Below are positions 47,368 through 56,755 of a stretch of 64,000 nucleotides of DNA, in pieces. Position 1 is the first letter of the stretch. Each line of letters starts with the position of its first letter. Location of the stretch: contig NZ_JAIRBB010000002.1 in the NCBI RefSeq assembly GCF_022008395.1, positions 248,001 to 312,000 on the forward strand, in the 5' to 3' direction. The translations under genes and the position numbers were made by a program. The notes beneath the pieces are model-generated. The model did not search any database. It saw only the letters and a list, made by a program, of their open reading frames with translations, and was not told where the DNA came from. The stretch comes from Aequorivita xiaoshiensis (lineage in GTDB: Bacteria; Bacteroidota; Bacteroidia; Flavobacteriales; Flavobacteriaceae).

Positions 47368-48735
47368 ATGAAAAAATTAAGTTGGATTATTATAGCGCTT
47401 TTTATCATTTCTTGTAATACTGAAGAAAAACCTACTTATACCGTAATTAATGGAAGCGTAACAAATAACACTGGTGAAACAGCATTTGTTCGTGGTAATG
47501 GTTTTGAATCAAGGGTGCCAATTTCTGAAACAGGGAGTTTTGTAGATACGTTAAACATAAAAAAAGATGGATTTTATGAGCTCTATGTTGGACGCGAACG
47601 CACTGAAATATATTTAGAAAAAGGTAAAAACCTATCGGTAAGTTTAAATGCACAAGAATTTGATGAAAGCTTAAAATACACTGGAGATTTAGCCGATATT
47701 AATAATTTCTTGGCTGCAAAATATCTTTGGAAGGAGCAAAATGTAGATTTAAAAGCGTTATTCTCTAAAGATGAAAATGCATTTTTAAAACAAATAGACG
47801 AAAACCAAAAAAGTTTAGATTCTCTTTTCGACGAGAGTAAAATTGTTAATGATAACTTTAAGAAAAGCTTAGCTACAGAAGACAAATATGCGCGAGCCAT
47901 TATGATCGAAAACTATAAGAATGGGCATCGTCATTTCTCTGGAAATAAAGAATTTGAAGTTTCAAAAGAATTTTACAATGAACTTAAGGACATAAATTTT
48001 AAAGACACTTTAGCTTTTAGAAATTCTGCAGCCTATCAAAACTTACTTCAAGTACATTACAACAGATTAGTTTCAGAGGAAGCTTCACAAAATACAGATG
48101 CGAACGAAACTATTCTTTTCTTAAATAAAATAAACGAAGATCTTCCAAACGGATATGCTAAGGACAGAATGATGAGTTCTTATTTACAGTTTGGCCTTAA
48201 AGCTGATGAGAGCCTAGAGGAAGCTTATAATATTTACAAGAACAGTAATCCGAATCCTGAAAATTTAGCCAAACTTACTGAGCAATACATCAAATTAAAA
48301 GTAATTACTAAGGGTAACCCCTCTCCTACTTTCAACTATGAAAACCATAAAGGAGGCACTACATCATTAGAAGATTTAAGAGGAAAATATGTTTATGTTG
48401 ATGTTTGGGCAACATGGTGCGGACCTTGTTTACGTGAAATTCCTTTCTTAAAAGAAGTTGAGAATGACTATAAGGATAAAAACATCCAATTTGTAAGTAT
48501 TTCTATAGATGAACCAAAAGACTATAATAAGTGGAAAAATATGGTTACTGAGAAAGAATTAGTAGGTATTCAACTAATGGCAGATAACAATTGGAAATCG
48601 AAATTTGTTGTGGATTACGCTATTCTTGGAATCCCTAGATTTATTTTGATTGATACCGAAGGAAATATTATTTCAGCCGATGCGCCTAGACCATCAGACC
48701 CTGAATTAAAAAAAATATTTGATGAGTTAATTTAA
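47368..48735 (+). CDS. TlpA-like thioredoxin-domain lipoprotein
   Basis: 455 residues from the ATG at 47368. The signal peptide is a lipoprotein type, MKKLSWIIIALFIISC, with Cys16 as the lipidation site. A DUF4369-like N-terminal domain (VINGSVTNNTGETAFVRG) and a helical middle part precede a thioredoxin domain from about residue 320 with WATWCGPCLREIPFLKEVE (CGPC active site), SISIDEPKDY and the cis-Pro in ILGIPRFILID. It is a membrane-tethered thiol-disulfide oxidoreductase of the envelope, likely for disulfide reduction or cytochrome maturation-type tasks. It carries a TAATTTTG -7-like element upstream (47334-47341) and is divergent from hutH. Confidence 0.92.
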   Translation: MKKLSWIIIALFIISCNTEEKPTYTVINGSVTNNTGETAFVRGNGFESRVPISETGSFVDTLNIKKDGFYELYVGRERTEIYLEKGKNLSVSLNAQEFDESLKYTGDLADINNFLAAKYLWKEQNVDLKALFSKDENAFLKQIDENQKSLDSLFDESKIVNDNFKKSLATEDKYARAIMIENYKNGHRHFSGNKEFEVSKEFYNELKDINFKDTLAFRNSAAYQNLLQVHYNRLVSEEASQNTDANETILFLNKINEDLPNGYAKDRMMSSYLQFGLKADESLEEAYNIYKNSNPNPENLAKLTEQYIKLKVITKGNPSPTFNYENHKGGTTSLEDLRGKYVYVDVWATWCGPCLREIPFLKEVENDYKDKNIQFVSISIDEPKDYNKWKNMVTEKELVGIQLMADNNWKSKFVVDYAILGIPRFILIDTEGNIISADAPRPSDPELKKIFDELI

Positions 48736-48758
48736 AAAGAATTTATCTAATTATATTG

Positions 48759-48812
48759 AACCACGAATAGAAGACTCTAATTATATCTGAATCTAATATT
48801 CGTGGTTTTTTT
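48759..48812. terminator. Terminator between the TlpA-like and NAD(P)HX genes
   Basis: AACCACGAATA (48759-48769) and TATTCGTGGTT (48797-48807) are perfect 11-bp arms with a 27-base loop and a T-run to 48812. It lies in the convergent gap and ends next to the stop at 48814. Confidence 0.75.
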
Positions 48813-48813
48813 A

Positions 48814-50349
48814 TTAGTTGTTTTCCCCTTCCGATTGGTCTTTTGCAAATAGCATCATATATGCTTCACCTATATTATTAATAATATCATTTGCCATAAC
48901 AGCTTCATATCCCATTTGATTCACTGCTAGATCTCCTGCAAAACCATGCATATACACCCCAAATACACATGAAGTTAATGGATCATATCCCTGAGATAAC
49001 AGTCCTGTAATTACTCCGCTAAGCGAATCTCCACTACCTGCTGTAGCCATTCCAGGATTCCCTGAGCTATTTAAATAAAGAGTGTCACCAAAAATTGTAA
49101 TTGAATAAGCTCCTTTTATTACAACTAAAACCTCGTGCTTAATTGAAAACTCTTTTACTTTCTCTATTTTATCGTAATCATCCTTCCACTTACCAACAAG
49201 CCTTTGTAATTCACCAAGGTGTGGTGTTAAAATTGAATTTTTTGGAAGTAGTTTAAGCAACTCTTTATTTTCGGAAATTAAATTTATAGCATCTGCATCT
49301 ATCACCATTGGCGATTTGTAATTTTTAAACAAGCTTTTTAATGCTTCAACTGTTTTATCACTTTTCCCGATTCCCATTCCAACTCCAATAGCAGAAGGTT
49401 CAAAGTCAACATTAATTTTACTTAGAAATTCTTCTTCTATATCGGTAGCAACCATTGCTTCAGGCACTGTATTTTGTAGAATAGAATATCCACATTTGGG
49501 AATAAAAGTAGTAACCATACCCGCTCCAATTCTAAAAGTTGCAGCTGTTGAAATAGAAGCAGCTCCAATTTTACCGTAACTTCCAGCTACAATCAACGCG
49601 TGTCCATAAGTTCCCTTATGTGCAAATCGTTCTCGATGCTTGTATAAGTTTTGTGCTTCAGGCTTAGAAATTATTTGTGCTAATGGCTTCGTATTTACAA
49701 GAAAATCTCTATCTAATCCAATATCTAATATGTCAAAACTAGGAGCAAATTGAGCTGTTTCAGGTAAAAAGAAAGCTAGCTTTGGAGTTTGAAATGTTAG
49801 CGTATGGTTTGCTCTTAAAACAGCATCTTCATCCTTTAGAGCTGTATTAGGAAACAAACCACTTGGAATGTCAACAGCTAATTTAAAAGCAGGACTAGCA
49901 TTTAAATGTTGTATTAATTTCTTTACCCATCCATCTAGACTACGGTTTAGACCAATTCCGAAAATTGCATCTACTATTATATCTTCAGGATCAATTTCCG
50001 GAAAATCATTTTTATCCGTCATTAAAATAGGCCAATCCGTAGTTACATTTTTAATTAAATTATAATTGTAAAGGAAACTTTTAGAGCGTTTATCGCTACA
50101 ATTAACCACATACACAATTACATTGTATCCAGCTTCAATCAATAATCTACCTAAAACTAAGCCATCTCCACCATTGTTACCAATTCCACAAAAAATACGA
50201 ATTGGTACAGAAGCACCATTTAAACGTTCGTGAAACCAATTAAAAATTTGAGCGCCTGCTCGCTCCATTAACTCTTCGGTGGTAATTTGTTGTTGCTCTA
50301 AAGTAATTTTATCTGCTTCGTATAATTGTTCTGCGGAGAATATTTTCAT
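48814..50349 (-). CDS. nnr: Bifunctional NAD(P)H-hydrate epimerase / ADP-dependent NAD(P)H-hydrate dehydratase
   Basis: 511 residues, the usual fused size. The N-terminal YjeF_N epimerase domain shows GIGNNGGDGLVLGRLL, DAIFGIGLNRSLDGW and KLAVDIPSGLFPN. The C-terminal ribokinase-like dehydratase domain (from about residue 230) shows GTYGHALIVAGSYGKIGAA, VIDADAINL, LTPHLGEL and AGSGDSLSGVITGLLSQG, where AGSGDSLSG replaces the more common GTGD-x-L-x-G. It repairs hydrated NADH and NADPH in the cytoplasm. It stands as a single minus-strand gene. Confidence 0.95.
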   Translation of the reverse strand: MKIFSAEQLYEADKITLEQQQITTEELMERAGAQIFNWFHERLNGASVPIRIFCGIGNNGGDGLVLGRLLIEAGYNVIVYVVNCSDKRSKSFLYNYNLIKNVTTDWPILMTDKNDFPEIDPEDIIVDAIFGIGLNRSLDGWVKKLIQHLNASPAFKLAVDIPSGLFPNTALKDEDAVLRANHTLTFQTPKLAFFLPETAQFAPSFDILDIGLDRDFLVNTKPLAQIISKPEAQNLYKHRERFAHKGTYGHALIVAGSYGKIGAASISTAATFRIGAGMVTTFIPKCGYSILQNTVPEAMVATDIEEEFLSKINVDFEPSAIGVGMGIGKSDKTVEALKSLFKNYKSPMVIDADAINLISENKELLKLLPKNSILTPHLGELQRLVGKWKDDYDKIEKVKEFSIKHEVLVVIKGAYSITIFGDTLYLNSSGNPGMATAGSGDSLSGVITGLLSQGYDPLTSCVFGVYMHGFAGDLAVNQMGYEAVMANDIINNIGEAYMMLFAKDQSEGENN

Positions 50350-50538
50350 ATAATTTTATAGTTTCATCTTTAGTTTATAGATATTATTAAGCCATAAATA
50401 TAATACCCCAGACCAGAGGTGGTCAAGTTTTCTTCAAATATAATAACATTATTTCCTATTGTTGAAAGAACGTTTATAACTAATTGAGGAATGCCTCAGT
50501 ATAGGCTTGTTATTTTATAACTTTAAGAAAAACAAATT

Positions 50539-50943
50539 ATGGAAACTCGTGATAGCTTACTGCTTTTAATGCGTCCAGAAATTGCTTCAGCTAAAGTCAA
50601 CCCTCAAATGTCTGATGATGAATGTTTTCAAAACAAAACAATCAGACCAATTATCAAATTACAAGGCGATTTGTTACTAGCTGTATTTCGCAATTATATT
50701 ACTAAGCATAAAAATGTATTTTATGATCTCAACGTTGAAAAAAAGCTAGAATACATTGATAATTCTATCAATAAAGATATTAAGTTTCGAAACTCTCTAA
50801 AAGGAATTATTATCGGACAATTTACTTTGGATGAATATCAAAAATATATTCAGAATTCATCTGCTTTAAATAAGCGAATGATGGATATTGTGAAGGAACG
50901 GATAAAAAGTAATATTCAATTATTAGAATTTGAATTTGTTTAA
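50539..50943 (+). CDS. Conserved flavobacterial protein of unknown function
   Basis: 134 residues, ATG at 50539. It is mostly helical: METRDSLLLLMRPEI, IRPIIKLQGDLLLAVFRNY, FRNSLKGIIIGQFTLDEY and NKRMMDIVKERIKSNIQLL. No signal peptide, membrane segment or known catalytic motif. Relatives carry the label glyoxalase in some annotations, but no metal ligands in the order expected for glyoxalase I or II are visible. It stands alone on the plus strand with a good terminator behind it. Confidence 0.75.
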   Translation: METRDSLLLLMRPEIASAKVNPQMSDDECFQNKTIRPIIKLQGDLLLAVFRNYITKHKNVFYDLNVEKKLEYIDNSINKDIKFRNSLKGIIIGQFTLDEYQKYIQNSSALNKRMMDIVKERIKSNIQLLEFEFV

Positions 50944-50962
50944 ATAACCAATTCAATTTTAT

Positions 50963-50997
50963 AAAAAAAAGCGCTTCATTTTAATTTGAAGCGCTTT
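50963..50997. terminator. Bidirectional terminator
   Basis: AAAGCGCTTCA (50968-50978) and TGAAGCGCTTT (50987-50997) are perfect 11-bp arms with an 8-base loop. The A-run at 50963-50970 becomes the T-run for the minus-strand J-domain gene. Confidence 0.82.
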
Positions 50998-51033
50998 GAA
51001 TACTGTGTTATGTAAACTTGAGTTGCTCAATGA

Positions 51034-51483
51034 TTAGGCATGCTCCAACATTTGTTTCGATTTTCTATACAAATACTTTGGATAAATGGTACGCCTAGCA
51101 AAACGGTTTAATTTGTCGCTATTTATCATTTTAATATAGATTGATCTAGTTACTCCAAAAAACTCATAAGTACTACCATCTAAGTAAGTAATTTCTAAAA
51201 GCATTCCTTTGTGCTGAAAATCCGCGATTCCAATATTTGTAATAGTATTGGTGAATTCTTCCAGGTTTGCAGCTTTAGTTTCTGGTGCTATGCTTACTAG
51301 AAAATGATATCCGTCAATAATTTTACGAGAATTTAACGCTGCTTCTTTACGTAGTGGATCACCTTCTTGAAATTTATCTGGGTGCCACTCTTTTATTAGA
51401 TGGCGGTAACTACTTTTTAAAGCTTTTAATTCAATATCTTTTTCAACTCCAAAGAGCTTTTTATATTCGTTTATACGTTTCAT
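51034..51483 (-). CDS. Small J-domain protein with KTSC domain
   Basis: 149 residues. Residues 5-65 form a J domain with the essential HPD tripeptide in LIKEWHPDKFQEGD. After a linker, residues about 90-145 match the KTSC domain pattern (LLEITYLDGSTYEFFGVTRS, INSDKLNRFARRTIYPKY). No Gly/Phe or zinc-finger regions as in DnaJ. It could direct DnaK to particular nucleic-acid-linked clients, an inference from the domains alone. The start is an ATG at 51483. Confidence 0.85.
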   Translation of the reverse strand: MKRINEYKKLFGVEKDIELKALKSSYRHLIKEWHPDKFQEGDPLRKEAALNSRKIIDGYHFLVSIAPETKAANLEEFTNTITNIGIADFQHKGMLLEITYLDGSTYEFFGVTRSIYIKMINSDKLNRFARRTIYPKYLYRKSKQMLEHA

Positions 51484-51601
51484 AGGCTCGCTATTTTTGC
51501 GGCCGCGAAAGTACGTCTTAATATCTTATAATCAGCAATTTATAAAGTTTCATTTCATAAATCCTAATTACCATCATCAGACTGAATTTATATCCTTTTA
51601 G

Positions 51602-52915
51602 TTAAAGTATGTAAATTCTTACTTTTTTCTTTTTAAGTCGGCTGTTGTTTAATTTATTTACTAAACTATCCGCAAGCTCTAAAGGAACAGCTACAAAGGC
51701 ACAGTCTTGTTTTAATTCAATATTTCCCAATTGTTCTTGAGTTATATTTCCTTGTTTAATAAACAACCCCGCAATATCACCTTTAGATATTTTATCCTTC
51801 CTTCCTCCAGAAATAAAAAGCGTCTCTAGTTGTTGTTGAACTTGTACGCTAACTCTAGGGATTTCTATCGGCTCTGTTTTTTCGATAAAATCTGGCAAAA
51901 GTTGATTTTTCCATTTTAGCACATAAGCTGTTCCCTTTTCATTTACTCTAGCTGTTCTACCGTTTCTGTGTGTAAACTCAACGGCCGAATGTGGAAGCTC
52001 GTAATGTATGATAAATTTTAATTCAGGGATATCTATTCCTCGGGCAGCGAGATCGGTAGATACAAGTATCTGACTCGTTCCATTTCTAAATTTTATAAGC
52101 GCTCTTTCTCTATCCTTTTGTTCCATTCCCCCTGAAAAACAAGTATGACTTATCTTATTATCATTAAGAAAGTCACTAACCATATCGATACTTTCGCGAA
52201 AGTTACAAAAGATAATTCCTGGCTGATTCCCCAAATACTTTACAAGATTCAATAAGGTTGGAAGTTTATTTTTTTCTTCAGAAATTACTGTTTTAATCGA
52301 CAGCTTTGGGTGTGAAGTTTCAGTTAAAAAATCTAAAACAATTGGATTGGATAAATTCACAAAAGTTGGAACCCCAACTCCTTGTGTTGCAGATGTTAAA
52401 ACACGTTTATTTACATTGTTTAATTCACTTAAAATTTCTCGCATTTCACTTTTAAAACCTATCTCCAGTGACTTGTCATACTCATCTAAAACTAAAGTAT
52501 TTATACTTGCTTTAGAAAAGCGATCATCATCAAAATGATCTAAAATTCTACCAGGTGTACCCATTAATATTGCAGGGGTATGTTTGAGTTCAATTTTATC
52601 TTTACTCTTCGACCTACCTCCGTAAACTGCATTTACTTTAAACCCTGATCCCATATTTCTGACCACCTGCTCAATTTGAATGGCCAGTTCTCGTGTAGGA
52701 ACCACAATTAATGCTTGAATTTCTGGATTATCTACATTTAAGCTATTTAAAATAGGCAATAAGAAAGCCAAAGTTTTCCCTGTACCCGTTGGGGATAAAA
52801 GGATTGTATTTGAATTTTTATTAATTGTTTCTATGGCTTTCTCCTGCATAGGATTTAAAGCTGAAATATTCAGCTTTGCCAAAATATCCTGTTGGTCCTT
52901 TATCTCGTTTGCCAT
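51602..52915 (-). CDS. DEAD-box-type RNA helicase with DbpA-like C-terminal domain
   Basis: 437 residues. The motifs in order are SPTGTGKT (residues 41-48), PTRELAIQ, GTPGRILDH, motif II as DEYD (residues 144-147) in VLDEYDKSLE, TSAT, IIFCNFRES, STDLAARGIDIPE and HRNGRTARV. The last 75 residues (ISKGDIAGLFIKQGNI to KVRIYIL) match the DbpA RNA-binding domain that recognises hairpin 92 of 23S rRNA, so a role in 50S ribosome assembly is likely. The change of DEAD to DEYD keeps both acidic residues of the Walker B site. Its ATG overlaps the stop codon of the preceding helicase gene by one base. Confidence 0.92.
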   Translation of the reverse strand: MANEIKDQQDILAKLNISALNPMQEKAIETINKNSNTILLSPTGTGKTLAFLLPILNSLNVDNPEIQALIVVPTRELAIQIEQVVRNMGSGFKVNAVYGGRSKSKDKIELKHTPAILMGTPGRILDHFDDDRFSKASINTLVLDEYDKSLEIGFKSEMREILSELNNVNKRVLTSATQGVGVPTFVNLSNPIVLDFLTETSHPKLSIKTVISEEKNKLPTLLNLVKYLGNQPGIIFCNFRESIDMVSDFLNDNKISHTCFSGGMEQKDRERALIKFRNGTSQILVSTDLAARGIDIPELKFIIHYELPHSAVEFTHRNGRTARVNEKGTAYVLKWKNQLLPDFIEKTEPIEIPRVSVQVQQQLETLFISGGRKDKISKGDIAGLFIKQGNITQEQLGNIELKQDCAFVAVPLELADSLVNKLNNSRLKKKKVRIYIL

Positions 52916-54261
52916 TATTTCTTTTTCTTCTTTTTCCTTGTTGGTGCTTCTTCTTTTGGCGTTGCGTTAGTGGTTTGAGCTAGTTTATGAGCAAGAATTT
53001 TATCAATTAATTCCTCTTTGGTCAAATGATGAAATACAGTCCCTATTTTCTCTCTAAACTCAGGTGATATTGTTCGGTTTGGTTTTGTTTTAAAAATTAT
53101 CTTAGCCCATAGTAAAGTATTGTTTTCTTCAGTACTTTGGGCGTCAGGCTTTTTTATTTCGTTAAAAACAATTCCTAATTCTTCTTCAAACTCAGGAATT
53201 TCAAACACTTCTTCTTGTTGTAAAATAGTAACTGAAAGCCCCTTTGCTCCTGCTCTAGCTGTTCTACCACTTCTGTGAACGTAAGTCTCATAAGTATCGG
53301 GTAAGTGATAGTTTACAACGTAACTAACTTCTCTTACATCAAGTCCTCTTGCCGCAAGGTCTGTTGCTACAAGTATATCGATATGTCCTTCTCTAAACTG
53401 ACCCATTACTCGATCTCGAATGGGTTGAGAAAGACTTCCGTGTATAGCTCCTGACGAAAATTTATTTATAGCTAAATTCCTTGCTAGTTTATTTACAGCA
53501 GCTTTAGTTTTACAAAATATAATTCCTCGTTCTCCTCCTTTCGAACTTAAAAAATGAAGCAGAATATCAAGCTTTTCTATAGGTTCTACTACTAAAAACT
53601 GATGCTCTATACTTTGATTTCCTACGGTTTCCATATCCGCCTCAATATGAACAACATTTTTATTCATATAGTTTTGAACTAACTGTTTAATAGTTCCAGG
53701 CATAGTAGCCGTAAACAACAGCGTTCTTCGATTCATTGGAATTTCTTGAATAATTAAATTCAAATCGGTTTTAAGGGCTGTTACCATCTCATCCGCTTCA
53801 TCTAAAACCAAATATGAAGTATTTTTAAGATCAATGGCATTTCTGTTTAATAAATCTACTAAACGTCCTGGAGTAGCAACTACGATATGAGTTGAGCCTT
53901 TTAATCGCTCTATCTGTGGTTTTATAGGAATACCACCACACACTGAGGCAATACTGATTTCCGGGCAATGAGAGCTAAAAGAAACTAAAATGGAATGTAT
54001 TTGCTGACCTAGCTCTCGTGTAGGTGCAAGAATAACTATTTGAACATTATTATTTTGAGAATCTATAAGTTGCAAAAGTGGTAATCCAAATGCAGCAGTT
54101 TTTCCGGTCCCCGTTTTTGCTAGTGCAACAACGTCCTTGTTTTCACTTAAAATTAATGGGATTGTTTTTTGCTGAATATCTGTTGGTATAGTAATCTCTA
54201 ATTCGGCTAAACGTTGGTGTAGTGTAAAATTTATTCCTAAATCGGAAAACGTATTGGACAT
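52915..54261 (-). CDS. DEAD-box RNA helicase
   Basis: 448 residues, RhlE-like. It shows AKTGTGKTAAFGLPLL (motif I), PTRELGQQ, ATPGRLVDLL, the full DEAD motif in VLDEADEMV, TATMP, IIFCKTKAAV, DLAARGLDVREV and HRSGRTARAG. The C-terminus ends in a Lys/Arg-rich tail (RKKKKKK) typical of cold-shock and ribosome-assembly helicases. It precedes the DbpA-like helicase on the minus strand with a one-base overlap, so the two are translated from one message. Confidence 0.94.
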   Translation of the reverse strand: MSNTFSDLGINFTLHQRLAELEITIPTDIQQKTIPLILSENKDVVALAKTGTGKTAAFGLPLLQLIDSQNNNVQIVILAPTRELGQQIHSILVSFSSHCPEISIASVCGGIPIKPQIERLKGSTHIVVATPGRLVDLLNRNAIDLKNTSYLVLDEADEMVTALKTDLNLIIQEIPMNRRTLLFTATMPGTIKQLVQNYMNKNVVHIEADMETVGNQSIEHQFLVVEPIEKLDILLHFLSSKGGERGIIFCKTKAAVNKLARNLAINKFSSGAIHGSLSQPIRDRVMGQFREGHIDILVATDLAARGLDVREVSYVVNYHLPDTYETYVHRSGRTARAGAKGLSVTILQQEEVFEIPEFEEELGIVFNEIKKPDAQSTEENNTLLWAKIIFKTKPNRTISPEFREKIGTVFHHLTKEELIDKILAHKLAQTTNATPKEEAPTRKKKKKK

Positions 54262-54346
54262 AAAATAATTTTCGGCAAAGATACTTTGGGTTTTCTTGGT
54301 AAGCGGTAATTATTGCAGTAAGTTAACAGTTTAATAGTTAAGTACC

Positions 54347-54802
54347 CTAATTTATAGAGATCCTTTCAAAGGCGACTTTATTTATTCCGCTATCAGAGGC
54401 AAAATACGCAACAGGCTCAAACCCAAATTTAATATAGAGGTCTACTGCAGGTGTGTTATTCGTTGCTGTTTCCACTTTTAAAGAATAGCACTCAAATTTG
54501 GCAAGTACAAAGTTTAATAATCCTCCAGCAATCCCATTTCTAAAAAAATTTGGATGAACTACTAAGCTATTAATGTCAATAAAATTATCTAAAATTTCAC
54601 ATTCAATTACACCAACTAACGTTTCATTTTCAAAGTACCCAAAAAATATATTTTCACTATTTTGATAACTATCTAAAGTTCTTTTTAATGGAGGAAAATC
54701 ATCTACTTTTAAAAGTTGAGCTTCAACAGCATAAGATTGGTGAAAAATTTTTTGAATTAGCCCAGCTACCTCTAAATTATTGTTATTTAATCTCTTAATC
54801 AT
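54347..54802 (-). CDS. GNAT-family N-acetyltransferase
   Basis: 151 residues. The GNAT fold is indicated by the central strand pair NIFFGYFENETLVGVIECEI, the acetyl-CoA pyrophosphate loop region VHPNFFRNGIAGGLLNF (variant of Q/RxxGxG/A) and the C-terminal ATNNTPAVDLYIKFGFEP. The substrate is unknown. It stands between the helicase pair and the arsenic genes, with no clear operon partner. Confidence 0.88.
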   Translation of the reverse strand: MIKRLNNNNLEVAGLIQKIFHQSYAVEAQLLKVDDFPPLKRTLDSYQNSENIFFGYFENETLVGVIECEILDNFIDINSLVVHPNFFRNGIAGGLLNFVLAKFECYSLKVETATNNTPAVDLYIKFGFEPVAYFASDSGINKVAFERISIN

Positions 54803-54882
54803 TTATAAAGTTAGTTAAATTCTAACACCTAAATGATTCTATTTCTTGAAATATGCTGTAATAGAGATTTCAAAATCTACTC

Positions 54883-55923
54883 TCAATCCTTCTTAAAATA
54901 CTTATCGCGTAACCAGAATGAAACACGAACTAATAATATCAATACAGGAACTTCTACTAAGGGCCCAATAACTCCAGCAAAGGCTTGTCCTGAATTCAAT
55001 CCGAATACAGCTATGGCAACTGCAATAGCCAATTCAAAATTGTTTCCAGCTGCAGTAAATGCTACTGAAACAGTCTTATCATAACTTGCTCCTAATGCTC
55101 TAGTAAAGAAGAATGAAATAATATACATCAAGGAAAAATACAGTAGTAAGGGAACAGCTATTATAAGTACATCCATAGGTATTTCAACAATTAACTCTCC
55201 TTTTAATGAGAACATGACCACAATTGTAAATAATAGCGCAATTAATGTAATTGGTGAAATTGCAGGTATAAATTTCTTTGAATACCATTCTTCACCTTTT
55301 GCTTTTGCCAAGATAAGACGACTTAAAATCCCTAAAATAAATGGAATCCCGAGATAAATTGCTACACTTTCGGCTATTGTGGCTATTGATATGTCTACTA
55401 TTGCGCCTTTAAATCCAAAATAAGGTGGTAAAATGGTTATGAAGATCCAAGCGTAAAAACTATAAGCAAATACTTGAAAAATACTGTTTAAAGCAACTAA
55501 TCCTGCTCCATATTCACTATTCCCATCTGCCAGATCATTCCAAACTAAGACCATTGCTATACAACGTGCCAAACCAATTAAAATAACTCCAACCATATAT
55601 TCTGGATAGTCTCTTAAAAAGGTGATGGCAAGAATGAACATCAAAACGGGAGCGATTATCCAGTTCAGAAATAAAGAAATAGACAAAATTTTTATGTCCT
55701 TAAAAATTTTTGGAAGCAATGCGTAGTTAACCTTTGCTAAAGGTGGATACATCATTAATATTAAACCTATGGCAATGGGAATGTTTGTAGTTCCGCTTCT
55801 AAAGGAATTAACAATATCTGGAAATGAAGGGAAAAAGTATCCCAATCCAACACCGAATGCCATTGCTACGAATATCCACAACGTTAAGTTTCTGTCTAAA
55901 AAACTCATTTTTTTTGATGCCAT
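54883..55923 (-). CDS. acr3: ACR3-family arsenite efflux transporter
   Basis: 346 residues with about ten membrane segments. Family marks are the conserved Cys in [17 protein letters not shown] (TM4) and the conserved Glu in [20 protein letters not shown] (TM9). It pumps arsenite, and sometimes antimonite, out of the cytoplasm using the proton motive force. The ATG at 55923 lies five bases after the arsC stop, so translation is coupled; a second ATG at 55908 is possible. It is the last gene of the pair. Confidence 0.94.
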   Translation of the reverse strand: MASKKMSFLDRNLTLWIFVAMAFGVGLGYFFPSFPDIVNSFRSGTTNIPIAIGLILMMYPPLAKVNYALLPKIFKDIKILSISLFLNWIIAPVLMFILAITFLRDYPEYMVGVILIGLARCIAMVLVWNDLADGNSEYGAGLVALNSIFQVFAYSFYAWIFITILPPYFGFKGAIVDISIATIAESVAIYLGIPFILGILSRLILAKAKGEEWYSKKFIPAISPITLIALLFTIVVMFSLKGELIVEIPMDVLIIAVPLLLYFSLMYIISFFFTRALGASYDKTVSVAFTAAGNNFELAIAVAIAVFGLNSGQAFAGVIGPLVEVPVLILLVRVSFWLRDKYFKKD

Positions 55924-55927
55924 TCCT

Positions 55928-56557
55928 TTATAATTTTATTTGAGTAAAAATGTAAAATAATTCAGTTGCAATTTGCAAACTCCTTTCTCTGTATTTCTTA
56001 GTTTCTAGTGGGGTGTTATCATACACTTTAGGATCCTCAAATGTAATTGGGATTCGAATTTCAGCACCTGACACGAACGGACATGCTTCGTTAGCTGAGT
56101 CGCAAGTCATAATTGCTGCAAAATTGGATTTCGGATTGAAATCATCTTCCAATTTTTTGGAGAAACCTATAATAGGGTGATGATTATCCGCATACTTAAT
56201 GCTATAAATAGGATTCTTTCCTTCTGATAATGTACGAACTTGAAATCCTGAAGTTGCTAATGTTTGTACTACTTTAGGATAAAGAGCTGTAGCTTCGGTT
56301 CCCGCTGAGTAACTGAAGAAATTATTTAGGTTAAAATAATAGGAAATTGCTTGCGCCCAAATTTGGGCAAAATGACTTCTGCGTGAGTTGTGCGTGCAGA
56401 TAAAATTAAGACGGATACTTTCATTATTTGAAACTTTTAATTGAATATAATCAACTAAAGGTTGTAAACTTATTTTCCGCTCTTCGGTGATATCAGCTAT
56501 ATTCAGACAGCTAATTGTTTTTTCAATTTCTGAAAATAACACTACTTTATTGTTCAT
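55928..56557 (-). CDS. arsC: Arsenate reductase, LMW-phosphatase type
   Basis: 209 residues. The catalytic loop is CTHNSRRS (C-x5-R, as in low-molecular-weight tyrosine phosphatases), and the second cysteine pair is C-x6-C in [12 protein letters not shown], the arrangement of Cys82 and Cys89 of thioredoxin-coupled ArsC. About 50 residues precede the loop, making it longer than the usual 130-140; this part looks like a helical extension. It reduces arsenate to arsenite for export by Acr3. The pair has no arsR in this window, but a 38-bp dyad lies 68 bases upstream of the start. Confidence 0.88.
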   Translation of the reverse strand: MNNKVVLFSEIEKTISCLNIADITEERKISLQPLVDYIQLKVSNNESIRLNFICTHNSRRSHFAQIWAQAISYYFNLNNFFSYSAGTEATALYPKVVQTLATSGFQVRTLSEGKNPIYSIKYADNHHPIIGFSKKLEDDFNPKSNFAAIMTCDSANEACPFVSGAEIRIPITFEDPKVYDNTPLETKKYRERSLQIATELFYIFTQIKL

Positions 56558-56624
56558 TTCTTAAGGTATGTTTACAAGTGGAAATTCTCGAAATAACATA
56601 CTAAAAAATATTTCGTTATCCCCC

Positions 56625-56662
56625 TTTATCTATACATCGCAATATTACGATTAATAGATAAA
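56625..56662. promoter_or_regulatory. 38-bp imperfect dyad upstream of arsC
   Basis: The two halves (56625-56643 and 56644-56662) pair at 16 of 19 positions. The centre is ATCGCAATATTACGAT (56636-56651) with one mismatch and the outer arms are TTTATCTAT and ATAGATAAA. It is 68 bases before the arsC ATG and 94 bases after the trmL stop. No T-run follows on the minus strand, so it does not look like a trmL terminator. An ArsR-type or similar repressor site is the best guess. Confidence 0.5.
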
Positions 56663-56755
56663 TGAGAAAAGAAATTTTTAAAGTTTAGTATAATTTATTT
56701 GAATGTATTGTAGCCTGACAAAGTTTGAAAAAAGATTCCTTCTTAAGTTCTAGCG

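Noticed and set aside
54883-56557. Arsenic genes as part of a mobile island
   Set aside because: No integrase, transposase, repeat boundary or change in base composition is seen on either side.
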